From Lysinibacillus louembei (GTDB lineage: Bacteria > Bacillota > Bacilli > Bacillales_A > Planococcaceae), in the NCBI RefSeq assembly GCF_033880585.1, contig NZ_CP137624.1, forward strand, positions 3,693,501-3,757,500: 64,000 nucleotides of DNA, in the 5' to 3' direction. Position numbers and translations under genes: made by a program. Shown here one piece after another: positions 51,958 to 62,655 of this stretch. The notes under the pieces were generated by a model. The model had not been told where the DNA came from. It worked only from the letters and a program-made list of their open reading frames with translations, and did not search any database. Position 1 is the stretch's first letter; every line of letters starts with the position of its first letter.

Positions 51958-53182
51958 ATTTTTCTGGTCCAATAATTGCAATTGCTGGCTCCTGCAATAA
52001 AATATCAGTAATTAATTCATTAATTGTGTCCATCGAAATCGCATCGATAGACGCAAGCACTTCATCGACAGAGCGATGACGCTGATGAATTAATTCATTC
52101 AATCCATTGCGATTCATATGATCCTCTGAGCTTTCAAGACCTAACACAAAGCTACCTTTTAATTGCTCTTTAGCATTTTCCAGCTCTAGCTCTGTAATGC
52201 CTCCTGCAACGATATCAAGCAATGTTGCATCAATTGTATGCTGCATTTGGCTTAACTGCTGCTTGCTCGTGCTGCCGTAAACTGTTAATGAGCCAACATC
52301 CTCATACGATGTTTGGTAAGAATAAATAGAGTAAGCTAAGCCACGCTCCTCACGTACTTCTTGAAATAGCCTTGAGCTCATATTGCCGCCGATAATATTA
52401 TTCAGTGCAATTAAGCTATAAATATCAGGATTTTTCACGCCAATTGCTGGGAAGGAAATGGCTACATGTGCCTGCTCAATATCTCGTTCTTTGATGATTT
52501 CACCAGCTGTGAAGATGGGATAAGATAAAGTTGGCTCCACTGCTTCAGCGCTCGCTTGAAACTGTCCAAATAGCTGCTCAATCGTTGCTAATAGCCCTTC
52601 TGTTATATTGCCTGCTACAGAAATAACAACATTTTGTGGACTATAATGCTTTGCCATATAATGACGAATCATTGCTTCATCAAAAGTTGCTAATGTTTCA
52701 GCTGTCCCTAAAATTGGACGCCCTAATGCATCATTTGGGTACATGACAGCCCATAGCTTTTCATGTACATCATCATCTGGTGCATCCTCACTCATATAAA
52801 TTTCCTCTAATACAACTTGACGCTCACGCTCAATATCCTCTGCTGTAAGTGTTGAATTAAAGAACATATCGGCTAATACCGTTACAGCTAGCTCAGCGTG
52901 ATGGTCTAACACCTTGGCATAATAACATGTATTTTCCTTTGAGGTGAAGGCGTTAATTTCGCCACCAATTCGGTCAAATAGCTCCGCAATTTGCCTTGCT
53001 GATCTCGTCGTCGTTCCTTTGAATAGCATATGCTCAATAAAATGAGTAATACCGTTTTCTTTGGGTAGCTCATAGCGAGAGCCTGCATTGACCCATATAC
53101 CAACTGAAAGTGAGCGTACATGCGAAAGTTGCTCTGATACGATGCGCACACCATTTTTACACGTTGTTACTTGCACTGTCAT
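51956..53182 (-). CDS. mlpA: M16-family zinc peptidase MlpA (YmxG)
   Basis: 408 residues, processing-peptidase type. The zinc motif HFIEHML is near residue 48 (GITHFIEHMLFKGT) with the downstream NAFTSKENTCYYAKVL region; the C-terminal half has EVREERGLAYSIYSY. It is catalytically complete. In B. subtilis it follows pnp, as here. Substrate not established, although YmxG has been linked to exoprotease regulation. Confidence 0.94.
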   Translation of the reverse strand: MTVQVTTCKNGVRIVSEQLSHVRSLSVGIWVNAGSRYELPKENGITHFIEHMLFKGTTTRSARQIAELFDRIGGEINAFTSKENTCYYAKVLDHHAELAVTVLADMFFNSTLTAEDIERERQVVLEEIYMSEDAPDDDVHEKLWAVMYPNDALGRPILGTAETLATFDEAMIRHYMAKHYSPQNVVISVAGNITEGLLATIEQLFGQFQASAEAVEPTLSYPIFTAGEIIKERDIEQAHVAISFPAIGVKNPDIYSLIALNNIIGGNMSSRLFQEVREERGLAYSIYSYQTSYEDVGSLTVYGSTSKQQLSQMQHTIDATLLDIVAGGITELELENAKEQLKGSFVLGLESSEDHMNRNGLNELIHQRHRSVDEVLASIDAISMDTINELITDILLQEPAIAIIGPEK

Positions 53183-53213
53183 TTTCTTTTCTCCTTCTTA
53201 TCTAAATCAAGCT

Positions 53214-53247
53214 AAAAAAGACTGTACAAAAAAGTGTACAGTCCTTT
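53214..53247 (-). terminator. Terminator of pnp
   Basis: AAAGACTGTACA pairs with TGTACAGTCCTTT around a short A-rich loop, ending in TTTTTT on the minus strand, about 20 bp after the pnp stop. Confidence 0.88.
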
Positions 53248-53268
53248 ATATTATTAGTTCATTAATAA

Positions 53269-55380
53269 TTATGCTTGCTCAGCGCGCTCTTTTTCCTCTT
53301 TAATCACGACTTTACGTGATAGGTTGACACGCCCTTGGTTGTCAATTTCGATACATTTTACTAGCAATTGATCGCCAAGCTTTAATACGTCCTCTACAGC
53401 TTTCGTACGTTCCTCTTGAATTTCAGAAATGTGTAGTAAGCCATCTTTACCTGGGAAGATTTCACAAAATGCGCCGAATTTTTCAATACGCTTAACAGTT
53501 GATAAGTAGTATTCGCCTACCTTCGCTTCGCGTACGATCGATTCGATAATTTCTTTTGCTCGATTGTTCATTTCTTCATTTGCAGAAGAAATGTAAATTG
53601 TACCGTCTTGCTCTGTATCGATTTTTACGCCAGTTTCATCGATAATTTTGTTAATTTGCTTACCACCTGGTCCGATAACATCACGGATTTTATCAGGGTT
53701 GATTTTAATTGTAATAATTTTCGGTGCATATTTTGAAAGCGATGCACGCGGTTGATTTAATGTTGTCATCATATGCTCTAAAATATGCATACGACCGATT
53801 TTTGCCTGAGTCAACGCTTCTTCTAGAATGTTACGTGATAGGCCATCAATCTTAATATCCATTTGCAATGCTGTTACGCCTTTAGCTGTACCTGCTACTT
53901 TAAAGTCCATATCACCAAGGTGGTCTTCCATCCCTTGAATGTCTGTTAAAATAGAGTAGTGCTCGTCCTTTTTAATAAGACCCATTGCAATACCAGCTAC
54001 AGGAGCTTTTAAAGGTACACCTGCGTCCATCATTGCAAGCGTCGATGCACAAATTGAAGCTTGAGAGGTTGAACCATTTGATTCTAATACTTCAGATACA
54101 CAACGAATTGTGTATGGGAAAGATACTTCATCAGGAATCACTGCTAGCAATGCACGCTCACCTAACGCACCGTGACCAATTTCACGACGACCAGGGCCAC
54201 GTATTGGGCCTGTTTCCCCTACAGAGAATTGTGGGAAATTGTAATGATGCATAAAACGTTTTGATTCCTCAATACCTAAGCCATCAATAATTTGTACATC
54301 GCCTAAGGCACCTAATGTACAAATTGACAATGCTTGCGTTTGACCACGTGTGAATAACGCAGAGCCATGTGTGCGGTCAAGTAAGCCTGCTTCAGAAGAA
54401 AGTGGACGAATTTCGTCAAGCTTACGACCATCTGGACGCACTTTATCTTCTGTAATTAAGCGACGCACTTCATCCTTCACCATTTTATCTAAAATGCCTT
54501 TTACTTGCTTAATTGTCTCGTCATCAGCTTCCTGCTCTTCGTAAGATGCTAATACGCGTTCTTTTACCGCTGTAATCGCTTCTTCACGTGCGTGCTTTTC
54601 AACTGTTTGAATTGCCGCATTCATGTCTGCTTCACAGGCTGCTTTAACTGCTGCTGTTAATTCCGCATCTAGCTCATATAACGTAACAGCAATTTTTTCT
54701 TTGCCGATTTCAGCGACAATTTGCTCTTGGAAAGCGATTAATTTTTTAATTTCCTCATGCCCAAACATAATTGCCTCTAACATCACTTCTTCAGGTACTT
54801 CTAGAGCGCCTGCTTCTACCATGTTAATAGCATCTTTATTACCAGCTACAGATAAATGGATTGTGCTTTGTTCCATTTGCTCTGTTGTTGGATTTAATAC
54901 AAACTCATTATTAATATAGCCAACATGTACACCAGCGATTGGTCCGTCAAATGGAATGTCCGAAACAGCTAATGCTAATGAAGAACCGAACATTGCCGCT
55001 ACATCTGATGGGCAATCTGAATCATTTGACATCACCATTGAAATAACTTGTACTTCGTTACGGAAGCCATCTGGGAACATTGGACGGATTGGACGGTCGA
55101 TTAAACGCGACGCTAAAATCGCATTTTCTGAAGGTCGTCCCTCACGCTTAATAAAGCCACCTGGAATTTTACCTGCTGCATATAGACGCTCTTCATAATT
55201 CACCGTTAAAGGGAAGAAATCTAATGGCTTTGGTGATTTTGACATTGTAGCTGTTGATAATACTGCTGTTTCGCCGTAGCGAATTAATGCAGCACCATTT
55301 GCTTGTTTTGCTAACTGTCCTACTTCAACAACAAGTGGACGGCCAGCCCATTCATACGAATAGACTTTTTTGTCGTTCAT
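53269..55380 (-). CDS. pnp: Polyribonucleotide nucleotidyltransferase (PNPase)
   Basis: Phosphorolytic 3'-5' exoribonuclease. 703 residues, the standard layout: RNase PH domain 1 (about 5-230), helical domain, RNase PH domain 2 with [20 protein letters not shown] (20-residue landmark near 388) and [15 protein letters not shown] domain with [13 protein letters not shown] near residue 565, and C-terminal S1 domain (about 620-690). In the usual place after rpsO. There are about 160 bp between rpsO and pnp with a terminator at the far end. Confidence 0.98.
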   Translation of the reverse strand: MNDKKVYSYEWAGRPLVVEVGQLAKQANGAALIRYGETAVLSTATMSKSPKPLDFFPLTVNYEERLYAAGKIPGGFIKREGRPSENAILASRLIDRPIRPMFPDGFRNEVQVISMVMSNDSDCPSDVAAMFGSSLALAVSDIPFDGPIAGVHVGYINNEFVLNPTTEQMEQSTIHLSVAGNKDAINMVEAGALEVPEEVMLEAIMFGHEEIKKLIAFQEQIVAEIGKEKIAVTLYELDAELTAAVKAACEADMNAAIQTVEKHAREEAITAVKERVLASYEEQEADDETIKQVKGILDKMVKDEVRRLITEDKVRPDGRKLDEIRPLSSEAGLLDRTHGSALFTRGQTQALSICTLGALGDVQIIDGLGIEESKRFMHHYNFPQFSVGETGPIRGPGRREIGHGALGERALLAVIPDEVSFPYTIRCVSEVLESNGSTSQASICASTLAMMDAGVPLKAPVAGIAMGLIKKDEHYSILTDIQGMEDHLGDMDFKVAGTAKGVTALQMDIKIDGLSRNILEEALTQAKIGRMHILEHMMTTLNQPRASLSKYAPKIITIKINPDKIRDVIGPGGKQINKIIDETGVKIDTEQDGTIYISSANEEMNNRAKEIIESIVREAKVGEYYLSTVKRIEKFGAFCEIFPGKDGLLHISEIQEERTKAVEDVLKLGDQLLVKCIEIDNQGRVNLSRKVVIKEEKERAEQA

Positions 55381-55506
55381 CTAATGAACCCCTTTCTACT
55401 TTTACACCCTACTTCAGCTTTTTTGTATGTACTATAGTTAGTGTATCAAAAATGTAGTTTCTATGCTAAATTTTTTTATTTTCTCTGAAAGTTTTTATAC
55501 ATAAAT

Positions 55507-55532
55507 AAAAAGCGGGAAGTTTCCCGCTTTTT
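55507..55532 (-). terminator. Terminator of rpsO
   Basis: AAAAGCGGGAA pairs with TTCCCGCTTTT, three-base loop, eight bases after the rpsO stop, with A/T-rich sequence on both sides. Confidence 0.92.
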
Positions 55533-55540
55533 ATATGAGA

Positions 55541-55810
55541 TTAGCGACGTAAGCCTAAACGCGTGATTAATTCACGGTAACGTTGTACGTCTGTTTCACG
55601 AAGATATTTTAATAAGTGACGACGACGACCTACCATTTTGTAAAGACCACGCTCTGAGTGGAAATCTTTTTTGTGTGTACGTAAGTGTGTATTTAATGCA
55701 TTGATTTCTGCAGTTAATACAGCGATTTGTACTTCTGGAGAACCAGTGTCGCCTTCGTGAGTACGGTACTCAGCGATAATTTCGTTTTTACGTTCTTTTG
55801 TAATTGCCAT
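55541..55810 (-). CDS. rpsO: Ribosomal protein S15
   Basis: 89 residues, exactly the usual S15 length, binding 16S rRNA in the 30S platform. Landmarks: [20 protein letters not shown] at the start, [17 protein letters not shown], and [21 protein letters not shown] near residue 48. The ATG at 55810 has AGGAGG upstream; the longer frame reaching 55855 lacks such a site. S15 genes are often autoregulated through leader structure; the 100-base leader here was not analysed in detail. Confidence 0.98.
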   Translation of the reverse strand: MAITKERKNEIIAEYRTHEGDTGSPEVQIAVLTAEINALNTHLRTHKKDFHSERGLYKMVGRRRHLLKYLRETDVQRYRELITRLGLRR

Positions 55811-55910
55811 TTGAAATGACCTCCTATAATTTGAATATCCCCTGTAGCACAGCAATCGTCAGGAGTAACATAAAGCCGAGCTAAGGTTCTGTGTATTGAA
55901 CACTTTAGGA

Positions 55911-55939
55911 ATTGTACCATAGCCAGTGATGACAAGCAA
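55911..55939 (-). promoter_or_regulatory. Promoter of rpsO
   Basis: Minus strand -35 TTGCTT (55934-55939) and -10 TACAAT (55911-55916) with a 17-bp spacer, immediately after the ribF stop codon. This gives rpsO its own start and a leader of about 95 bases. Confidence 0.65.
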
Positions 55940-56890
55940 CTATTTTACCTCTTCACCTAAGAAATAGCCGATTGCCTCTTGCTTATCAAGCTCAATTTGT
56001 GCCACAAGCTCATCAATGCCCGAAAACTTTCGTTCGCTACGGATTCGTTTATACCAGCCAACAACGACTTCCTCACCGTAAATATTTTTATCAAAGTCAA
56101 AAATATGTACTTCTATAGACAATTGCTTTTCCTCTGGATTATTAAATGTAGGCTTATAGCCAACGTTACAAACACCATTATGCCACTTATTTTGCACTAA
56201 AATTTTGACCGCATAGACACCTGTTGCTGGAATAAAGCAGCCTGCCATTGATTGTACGTTAGCCGTTGGGAAGCCCAGCGTGCGTCCACGTTTATCACCG
56301 TGAACAACGATACCTGGTACTTCAAACGCTCGCCCAAGCAATGTGCATACTTCCTCCATTGCGCCTTCCTTTAACAGTTTGCGGATGCGTGTAGAGCTTA
56401 TTTTTTCATCGCAATCGCTTTGCTTATCAATCGTTGTCACACCAAAATCACCTTGTGCTAATTGCTCCAATAGCTGCATATTGCCTTTGCCAAATTCGCC
56501 GAATGAATAATCAAATCCTGCTGTTACATGCTGTACATGTAAATCTCGAATGAAATATTGGACGAACTCCTCTGGCGATAGCTTTGCAAAATCAGATGTA
56601 AAATTAACAACAAACACAGTATCTACACCTAATGCTTTCAATGTATCTAGCTTTTGCTGCAAGGGTGTTATATAAAATACTTGCTCATTTCGAGCACCTA
56701 ATACAATTGTTGGATGTGGATCAAATGTCATGACAGCACTTTTAATACCTAATTGTTGCGCCTTTTCAATTGCATGTTCAATTACAGCTTGATGCCCTTT
56801 ATGAACACCGTCGAAAAAGCCGACTGCTAATGAATAAGCCGCCTCTGGTCGCTCTAATTGATGAGGATATTTTAAATAAATGACTTCCAT
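55940..56890 (-). CDS. ribF: Bifunctional riboflavin kinase / FAD synthetase
   Basis: 316 residues (called RibC in B. subtilis). The N-terminal FMN adenylyltransferase has GFFDGVHKGHQ near residue 27 and the SSTRIRKLL segment near residue 165; the C-terminal riboflavin kinase (about 185-310) has GRTLGFPTANV and the GVYAVKI strand. It converts riboflavin to FMN and FAD. It is seven bases after truB. Confidence 0.97.
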   Translation of the reverse strand: MEVIYLKYPHQLERPEAAYSLAVGFFDGVHKGHQAVIEHAIEKAQQLGIKSAVMTFDPHPTIVLGARNEQVFYITPLQQKLDTLKALGVDTVFVVNFTSDFAKLSPEEFVQYFIRDLHVQHVTAGFDYSFGEFGKGNMQLLEQLAQGDFGVTTIDKQSDCDEKISSTRIRKLLKEGAMEEVCTLLGRAFEVPGIVVHGDKRGRTLGFPTANVQSMAGCFIPATGVYAVKILVQNKWHNGVCNVGYKPTFNNPEEKQLSIEVHIFDFDKNIYGEEVVVGWYKRIRSERKFSGIDELVAQIELDKQEAIGYFLGEEVK

Positions 56891-56897
56891 TTTAGGT

Positions 56898-57818
56898 TTA
56901 TACCTCCTGCTCTAGTTCAGGGAACATTTTTTCGGGCTTCATCATATTTTCCTTTGTAGAATGTGCGATATAAACAGCTCTTGCCTGCCCATTTTTCGCA
57001 TAAACAATTTTATCATACTGCTTTAATAATGCATGCATTTCAAGCACTTGTCCATTAGAAATCTGCTTGTCATTCGTTTCATCGATTTCAATAAAAGGAT
57101 AGTCCTTAAGCGCATGTTCAACAGGCAATATTTTATTCGCAATTTGCCCGTTATCCATTAACTCCTGTACCTCTGCTAATGTCAAGCAGTTTTCCTTTGT
57201 AAAGGAGCCTGAGGTTGTTCTCACAAGTGATTGCATATGTGCAGGGTAGCCAAGCACTTCTCCAATTTGCACAGCAAGTGTGCGAATATAGGTGCCTTTG
57301 CTACATGCTATACGTATAGCAAATTGCACTTGCTCCCCTTCGAATACATCAGCATCGTCTAATAATGTTAAGTCATAAATTGTGATTTGTCGTGTTGGAC
57401 GCTCTACCGCTTGTCCTGCGCGTGCATACTCATACAGCTTTTTGCCATTTACCTTGACAGCAGAATACATAGGGGGCGTTTGTGTAATCGTGCCTGTTAG
57501 CTGTTTTAATGCTGCTAAAATCTCTGTACGGTTAAACGATTTATATGTTGTATTTTGCTCAACCGTTTCCCCCTCTGCATCTTCTGTTGTCGTAGCACGC
57601 CCAATGCTAATAATTGCTTCATAGGTTTTGCCTGCATCGGTAATATATTCTGCAATTCTAGTTGCCTGTCCAATGCAAATTGGCAAGACACCTTCTACAT
57701 TAGGATCTAATGTACCTGTATGACCTACTTTTTTTGTTTTTAAAATTTTGCGTAGCTTAAATACACAGTCATGGCTCGTCATACCACGTTCTTTCCATAA
57801 TGGCAAAATCCCGTTCAT
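56898..57818 (-). CDS. truB: tRNA pseudouridine-55 synthase
   Basis: About 306 residues. The catalytic Asp is in GHTGTLDPNVEGVLPI near residue 40, followed by TKTYEAIISIGRATTTED and a C-terminal PUA-like region. It makes the T-loop pseudouridine in tRNAs. The ATG at 57818 has GGGAGG nine bases upstream; the earlier in-frame start at 57863 does not. The 82-bp gap from rbfA contains a hairpin of the dispersed family. Confidence 0.96.
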   Translation of the reverse strand: MNGILPLWKERGMTSHDCVFKLRKILKTKKVGHTGTLDPNVEGVLPICIGQATRIAEYITDAGKTYEAIISIGRATTTEDAEGETVEQNTTYKSFNRTEILAALKQLTGTITQTPPMYSAVKVNGKKLYEYARAGQAVERPTRQITIYDLTLLDDADVFEGEQVQFAIRIACSKGTYIRTLAVQIGEVLGYPAHMQSLVRTTSGSFTKENCLTLAEVQELMDNGQIANKILPVEHALKDYPFIEIDETNDKQISNGQVLEMHALLKQYDKIVYAKNGQARAVYIAHSTKENMMKPEKMFPELEQEV

Positions 57819-57845
57819 CGCCAATTCCTCCCTAAAAGTACAAAT

Positions 57846-57888
57846 AGCTGCCTGAAAAGTCATGCCTTCGCATGGTTTTCAGACAGCT
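57846..57888 (-). other. Hairpin between rbfA and truB
   Basis: AGCTGCCTGAAAA ... CATG pairs with CATGGTTTTCAGACAGCT (two mismatches) around CCTTCG. The minus-strand tract after it, TATTTGTACTTTT, is a poor T-tract, so it would only attenuate. It sits inside an operon of essential genes. Confidence 0.65.
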
Positions 57889-57900
57889 TTTCCCACAATT

Positions 57901-58245
57901 TTATTTATCTTCATGTAATGAGCGCAGTAATGCGTCGATTTTATTACCATATTCGACAGAAGAGTCAAATTCAAATAAAATTTCTGGTGTACGGCGCAGG
58001 CGGATGCGTGAGCCGATTTCAGAACGAATAAAGCCTGATGCTTTTTCTAATGCTTTTAACGTTTCTTCTCTTTCACGTTCATTGCCTAATGATGAAATAT
58101 ATACAGTTGCCTGTTGTAAATCCCCTGTTACAGCAACATCCGTTACTGTAACAAAGCCTACACGTGGGTCTTTAATTTTACGTCCTAAAATTTCGCCAAG
58201 CTCCTTTTTCATTTGCTCAGCAATTCGGTTTGATCGTAGAGACAT
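57901..58245 (-). CDS. rbfA: 30S ribosome-binding factor RbfA
   Basis: 114 residues, KH-like fold, assisting 16S rRNA 5'-end maturation and cold adaptation. Landmarks: [19 protein letters not shown] at the start, [19 protein letters not shown] (partial) near residue 37, and [15 protein letters not shown] near residue 90. Start ATG 58245 has AAGGTGG eight bases upstream; the in-frame GTGs before it fall in that site. It is 31 bp after ylxP. Confidence 0.95.
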   Translation of the reverse strand: MSLRSNRIAEQMKKELGEILGRKIKDPRVGFVTVTDVAVTGDLQQATVYISSLGNEREREETLKALEKASGFIRSEIGSRIRLRRTPEILFEFDSSVEYGNKIDALLRSLHEDK

Positions 58246-58276
58246 AACAGTCACCACCTTAACAAATTTCCTTTAT

Positions 58277-58555
58277 CTATAAATACTCACGGAACATTTC
58301 AAGTCGTTCCCATTCAGGGTTTGATTCTAAATAATGTAACGCGTGTGTAATTTCACGCTCAGCCGCCTCTTTAGAGGAAGCGACTGCGACGAGGGCAAGG
58401 CGCGTACGCTGCCAGACGTTTTGATGATCGATTTCTGCAACAGATACATTAAACTTTTGCTTCGTTCGTGTCACCATTCGTTGCAGTACCGCACGCTTTT
58501 CCTTTAATGAATGAGCAGTATGAATCATGAATTCAACCTCTGCATAAACAATCAT
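58277..58555 (-). CDS. ylxP: DUF503 protein YlxP
   Basis: 92 residues, a small alpha/beta protein conserved between infB and rbfA; function uncertain. Landmarks: the AHSLKEKRAVLQRMVTRTKQ region near residue 15 and AEIDHQNVWQRTRLALVAVAS near residue 40 (abridged). Its ATG shares one base with the infB stop (TAATG), so it is translated in step with IF2. Confidence 0.93.
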   Translation of the reverse strand: MIVYAEVEFMIHTAHSLKEKRAVLQRMVTRTKQKFNVSVAEIDHQNVWQRTRLALVAVASSKEAAEREITHALHYLESNPEWERLEMFREYL

Positions 58556-60822
58556 TATGCGCGTTTAACCTCTTCCATTACGAAGGCTTCGATAATATCG
58601 CCCTCTTTAATGTCATTGAAGTTTTTAATTGTGATACCGCACTCATAGCCTTTTGCTACTTCTTTCGCATCATCTTTGAAGCGCTTTAACGAGTCTAACT
58701 CACCTTCAAAAATAACGATGCCTTCACGAATCACACGTACGCCTGCGTCACGCACCATTTTACCTTCAATTACGTATGAACCTGCAATTGTACCAACCTT
58801 CGATACGCGAATTGTTTGACGAACTTCCGCTTGCCCCACAACTTTTTCTTCAAATTCTGGGTCAAGCATCCCTTTCATCGCTTGCTCAATTTCTTCGATT
58901 ACTTTATAAATAATACGGTGTAGACGGATATCTACGCCTTCTTCTTCTGCTGCACGCTTCGCATTGACATCAGGGCGAACGTTGAAGCCAATCACGATTG
59001 CATTTGAAGCTGCTGCCAACGTAATATCTGACTCTGTAATAGCGCCAGCACCCGTATGGATAATTTTTACGTTAACGCCTTCTACATCAATTTTCATTAA
59101 TGAAGCAGCCATCGCTTCAACTGTACCTTGTACGTCAGCTTTGACGATTAAGTTCAATTCTTTCATTTCGCCTTGGCTCATTTGCTCAAACAAGTTGTCT
59201 AACGTTACACGCTGTTTTTCAGAGCGTTGTGCTTGAATTGCTGTCATTGCACGAGATTCACCAACAGAACGTGCTGTTTTTTCATCTTCGAATACAACGA
59301 AGCGGTCACCTGCTTGTGGTACATCATTTAAACCTGTAATTTCAACAGGTGTCGATGGGCCTGCATCTTTTACACGACGCCCTAAATCATTAACCATTGC
59401 ACGCACACGACCATATGCGTGACCTACTACGATTGGGTCACCTACACGCAATGTACCATCTTGTACTAATAATGTCGCAACAGAGCCACGACCTTTATCC
59501 AATTGTGCTTCAATCACTGTACCGATAGCTGAACGTGCTGGACTTGCTTTTAACTCGCCAACTTCTGAAACAAGCAGAATCATTTCTAATAGTTGGTCAA
59601 TTCCCTCACCTTTAAGTGCAGAGATTGGTACGAAAATTGTATCGCCACCCCAATCTTCAGGTACTAAGCCATGCTCTGTTAATTCTTGCATAACACGGTC
59701 AGGGTTTGCAGATAGTTTATCCATTTTATTAATTGCTACGATAATTGGTACTTCTGCCGCTTTCGCATGGTTAATTGCTTCCACTGTTTGAGGCATTACA
59801 CCATCATCTGCTGCAACAACGATAATCGCTAGGTCCGTTACTTTCGCACCACGTGCACGCATTGTTGTAAACGCAGCATGTCCCGGTGTATCAAGGAACG
59901 TAATTTTCTTGCCATCTACTTCTACTTGGTATGCCCCAATATGCTGTGTAATACCACCAGCTTCTCCATCCGTTACTTTCGTATTACGAATCGAGTCTAG
60001 CAATGATGTTTTACCATGGTCAACGTGACCCATAATTGTCACAACTGGTGGACGCTCGCGTAATTCTTCTTCGCTCACTTCTTGTTCGAAATGTGTTTCA
60101 AGGTCTGTAATATCTATGCGAATTTCTTCTTCTACTTCTACACCGTAGTCAGCACAAATCAGCTCAATCGCATCTTTGTCTAACTCTTGGTTAATTGTTG
60201 CCATAACGCCTAGCATAAATAATTTTTTAATCAATTCAGATGGCTCACGATGCAATTTTTTTGCTAGCTCTGCCACTGATAATGATTCATAAAATGTAAT
60301 TTTTTCTGGCAATTCCTTTTGTACTGTTTGTACAGGTGGTTGGTACCCTCTATTTGGACGACGTTTACCACCGTGAATACCTGGCTTTTTACGCTGTTGG
60401 TTAAAGCCACCTTGGTTATTTTTATTACCGCCGCTTTTACCGCGACTATTTTGATTGTTATTTTGTGTCATATTTCTATTTTGGCTACCTTTTGCATTAG
60501 ATTTGTCACTCTGTGACGTTTTATTTTGTTCTACATTCGGAGCTTTATCCGCTTTTTTCATTGGCTGCTGCTTGGATTGTGAACGTGCATCTCTTTGCAC
60601 TTGTTGCGATGCGCCTGCATTTTTAGCAACTGGCTTTGCAGGTGTTGCTTTTTTCGGTTCTGCTACTTGCTGAAAGACAGAATCAAGCTTCGTAATCGTC
60701 CCAGCATTAAGCATTGACATATGATTTTTCACTTCTACATCAAGCTTTGTGAGCTGCTCCATTACTTCTTTACTCGTTTTATTTACCTTTTTCGCATATT
60801 CATGAACTCTAATTTTGCTCAT
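58555..60822 (-). CDS. infB: Translation initiation factor IF-2
   Basis: 755 residues. An N-terminal IF2N domain ([15 protein letters not shown]) is followed by a low-complexity Lys/Gln/Asn-rich linker (about 55-165). A second IF2N motif (about 170-220), the GTPase with GHVDHGKT (G1), DTPGHAAF (G3) and NKMDK (G4), and domains II-IV follow. It brings initiator tRNA to the 30S subunit. The linker is richer in Asn/Gln than that of B. subtilis. Confidence 0.98.
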   Translation of the reverse strand: MSKIRVHEYAKKVNKTSKEVMEQLTKLDVEVKNHMSMLNAGTITKLDSVFQQVAEPKKATPAKPVAKNAGASQQVQRDARSQSKQQPMKKADKAPNVEQNKTSQSDKSNAKGSQNRNMTQNNNQNSRGKSGGNKNNQGGFNQQRKKPGIHGGKRRPNRGYQPPVQTVQKELPEKITFYESLSVAELAKKLHREPSELIKKLFMLGVMATINQELDKDAIELICADYGVEVEEEIRIDITDLETHFEQEVSEEELRERPPVVTIMGHVDHGKTSLLDSIRNTKVTDGEAGGITQHIGAYQVEVDGKKITFLDTPGHAAFTTMRARGAKVTDLAIIVVAADDGVMPQTVEAINHAKAAEVPIIVAINKMDKLSANPDRVMQELTEHGLVPEDWGGDTIFVPISALKGEGIDQLLEMILLVSEVGELKASPARSAIGTVIEAQLDKGRGSVATLLVQDGTLRVGDPIVVGHAYGRVRAMVNDLGRRVKDAGPSTPVEITGLNDVPQAGDRFVVFEDEKTARSVGESRAMTAIQAQRSEKQRVTLDNLFEQMSQGEMKELNLIVKADVQGTVEAMAASLMKIDVEGVNVKIIHTGAGAITESDITLAAASNAIVIGFNVRPDVNAKRAAEEEGVDIRLHRIIYKVIEEIEQAMKGMLDPEFEEKVVGQAEVRQTIRVSKVGTIAGSYVIEGKMVRDAGVRVIREGIVIFEGELDSLKRFKDDAKEVAKGYECGITIKNFNDIKEGDIIEAFVMEEVKRA

Positions 60823-60836
60823 CTGCTCACCCCCGA

Positions 60837-61145
60837 TTAATTTTCGTTGAGTAGACTAGACATTTTTTTCGCAAACCCACGATCGGTTATAGCTAATACT
60901 ACACGTGCTTCCTTTCCTGTAGCATGTCCTAGATCATAGCGATCTCCTAAAACATAAAACTCAACGTTGTAATACGTACATTTATCTTTAATTTTTTTCG
61001 CTGTGTTAGCAGAAGCATCGCCTGCAAGAAGAACTAATTTTGCTCCCCCCGTACGCACTTCCTTCACAACTAGCTCTTCTCCAGAAACAACTTTTCTTGC
61101 CCTTGCAGCAAGTCCTAATAATTGCAGTATTGCACTGTTCGTCAT
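60837..61145 (-). CDS. ylxQ: L7Ae-family protein YlxQ
   Basis: 102 residues, L7Ae/L30e/Gadd45 fold, a probable K-turn RNA-binding protein of unknown specific target. Landmarks: [18 protein letters not shown] and [17 protein letters not shown]. Its ATG overlaps the ylxR stop by four bases, and infB starts 14 bp downstream. Confidence 0.95.
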   Translation of the reverse strand: MTNSAILQLLGLAARARKVVSGEELVVKEVRTGGAKLVLLAGDASANTAKKIKDKCTYYNVEFYVLGDRYDLGHATGKEARVVLAITDRGFAKKMSSLLNEN

Positions 61146-61420
61146 AAAATAGACTCCCTGCGAATAAGCTTCAATAGCTCCTCGTATATTTCTTCTGGAA
61201 TCGCTACTTCAAGTTGTCTTCCTAAGCTGTTTTTTTTACGTGCCTCTTCAACAGCCTTTTCCGATTTTGAAACATAAGCTCCACGTCCCGACTTTTTCCC
61301 TGTAATATCAACAGATACTTCGCCCTCTTTCGAACGTACAACACGAATCATTTCTTTTTTCGGATACATTTCACCTGTTGCTACACATTTGCGTAAGGGC
61401 ACTTTTTTTTGTACAGCCAT
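61142..61420 (-). CDS. ylxR: YlxR/RnpM, RNase P modulator family
   Basis: 92 residues. The signature LRKCVATGEMYPKKEMIRVVR (landmark, near residue 9) with GRGAYVSKSEKAVEEA is typical of DUF448. B. subtilis YlxR (RnpM) binds RNase P RNA and lowers its activity, and also influences many genes. It lies 82 bp after nusA and is coupled to ylxQ. Confidence 0.95.
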   Translation of the reverse strand: MAVQKKVPLRKCVATGEMYPKKEMIRVVRSKEGEVSVDITGKKSGRGAYVSKSEKAVEEARKKNSLGRQLEVAIPEEIYEELLKLIRRESIL

Positions 61421-61502
61421 CCCGTGTTCACCTTCCTTACAAAATGCTGCTGACTCACAGCACCTTGCAGGAAAGGCTATGAGTAGCTAGCTGATTTGCT
61501 GA

Positions 61503-62642
61503 CTATTCTTCATCATCTTGATATAAATCATATTCGATATCATCATATGCAGCAGTATTATTATTTTGTGGAATAAATGTGCTCGTTTCAGAAGGATAAA
61601 TTCCTAATTCACGTGCATCTGTTTCACTTTTAATATCGATTTTCCAGCCTGTTAATTTCGCTGCAAGACGCGCATTTTGACCACGCTTACCAATCGCTAA
61701 TGACAGCTGATAATCTGGTACAACAACCGTTGTCGATTTTTCTTCCTCATTCACTTGTACATCTAATACCTTTGATGGGCTTAACGCATTTGCAACAAAT
61801 ACGATTGGATCTTCAGACCATTCCACGATATCGATTTTTTCACCATTCAATTCATTGACGATTGTTTGGACACGTGCACCCTTCGCTCCTACGCATGAAC
61901 CCACTGGATCTACCTCAGGATTATGTGCATGAACAGAAATTTTCGAACGGTCACCTGCTTCACGTGCAATCGATTTAATTTCAACAGTACCATCAAAAAT
62001 TTCCGGTACTTCCATTTCAAATAAACGGCGCAATAGACCTGGGTGTGTACGTGATACGATTACCTGTGGACCACGTGTTGTACGCTCTACTTTCGTAATA
62101 TAAACGCGAATACGTGATTGCGGTTTATATACCTCACCTTGAATTTGCTCATTTACTGGTAATGCAGCTTCCACTTTACCTAATGATACGTAAATATTAC
62201 GTGCATCTTGACGTTCAATCGTCCCAACAACGATGTCATCTTCACGATCAACATACTCTTCGTAAATTAAACCGCGTTCTGCTTCGCGCACACGCTGTGT
62301 TACAACTTGCTTTGCTGTTTGTGCTGCGATACGCCCAAAGTTGCGTGGTGTTACTTCTTGCTCTAATACATCGCCGATTTCATATGCAGGATTAATCATT
62401 TTTGCATCTTCTACTGCGATTTCTAAACGATCATCTTCTACTTCCTCTACTACATCTTTACGAGAGTATACAAGCATCGTGCCTTTTTCTAAATTTAAAT
62501 CTACTCGTACATTTTGCGCTTGGTTAAAATTACGTTTATACGCTGTTACTAATGCTGCCTCAATGGCTTCGATTAACACTTCTCTTGAAATACCCTTTTG
62601 CTCTTCAAGGGCTGTTAAAGCATCTAGTAAATCACTACTCAT
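61503..62642 (-). CDS. nusA: Transcription termination/antitermination factor NusA
   Basis: About 379 residues: an N-terminal RNA polymerase-binding domain, S1 domain (about 130-200), then KH1 and KH2 (about 225-345, with SCVGAKGARVQ and AIGKRGQNARLAAKLTGWK). The short form without the C-terminal acidic repeats of enterobacteria is usual in Firmicutes. It ends with an acidic tail. Start ATG 62642 has AGGAGTG upstream; the longer frame to 62687 lacks a site and overlaps rimP. Confidence 0.97.
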   Translation of the reverse strand: MSSDLLDALTALEEQKGISREVLIEAIEAALVTAYKRNFNQAQNVRVDLNLEKGTMLVYSRKDVVEEVEDDRLEIAVEDAKMINPAYEIGDVLEQEVTPRNFGRIAAQTAKQVVTQRVREAERGLIYEEYVDREDDIVVGTIERQDARNIYVSLGKVEAALPVNEQIQGEVYKPQSRIRVYITKVERTTRGPQVIVSRTHPGLLRRLFEMEVPEIFDGTVEIKSIAREAGDRSKISVHAHNPEVDPVGSCVGAKGARVQTIVNELNGEKIDIVEWSEDPIVFVANALSPSKVLDVQVNEEEKSTTVVVPDYQLSLAIGKRGQNARLAAKLTGWKIDIKSETDARELGIYPSETSTFIPQNNNTAAYDDIEYDLYQDDEE

Positions 62643-62655
62643 TTTCTGTTCACTC

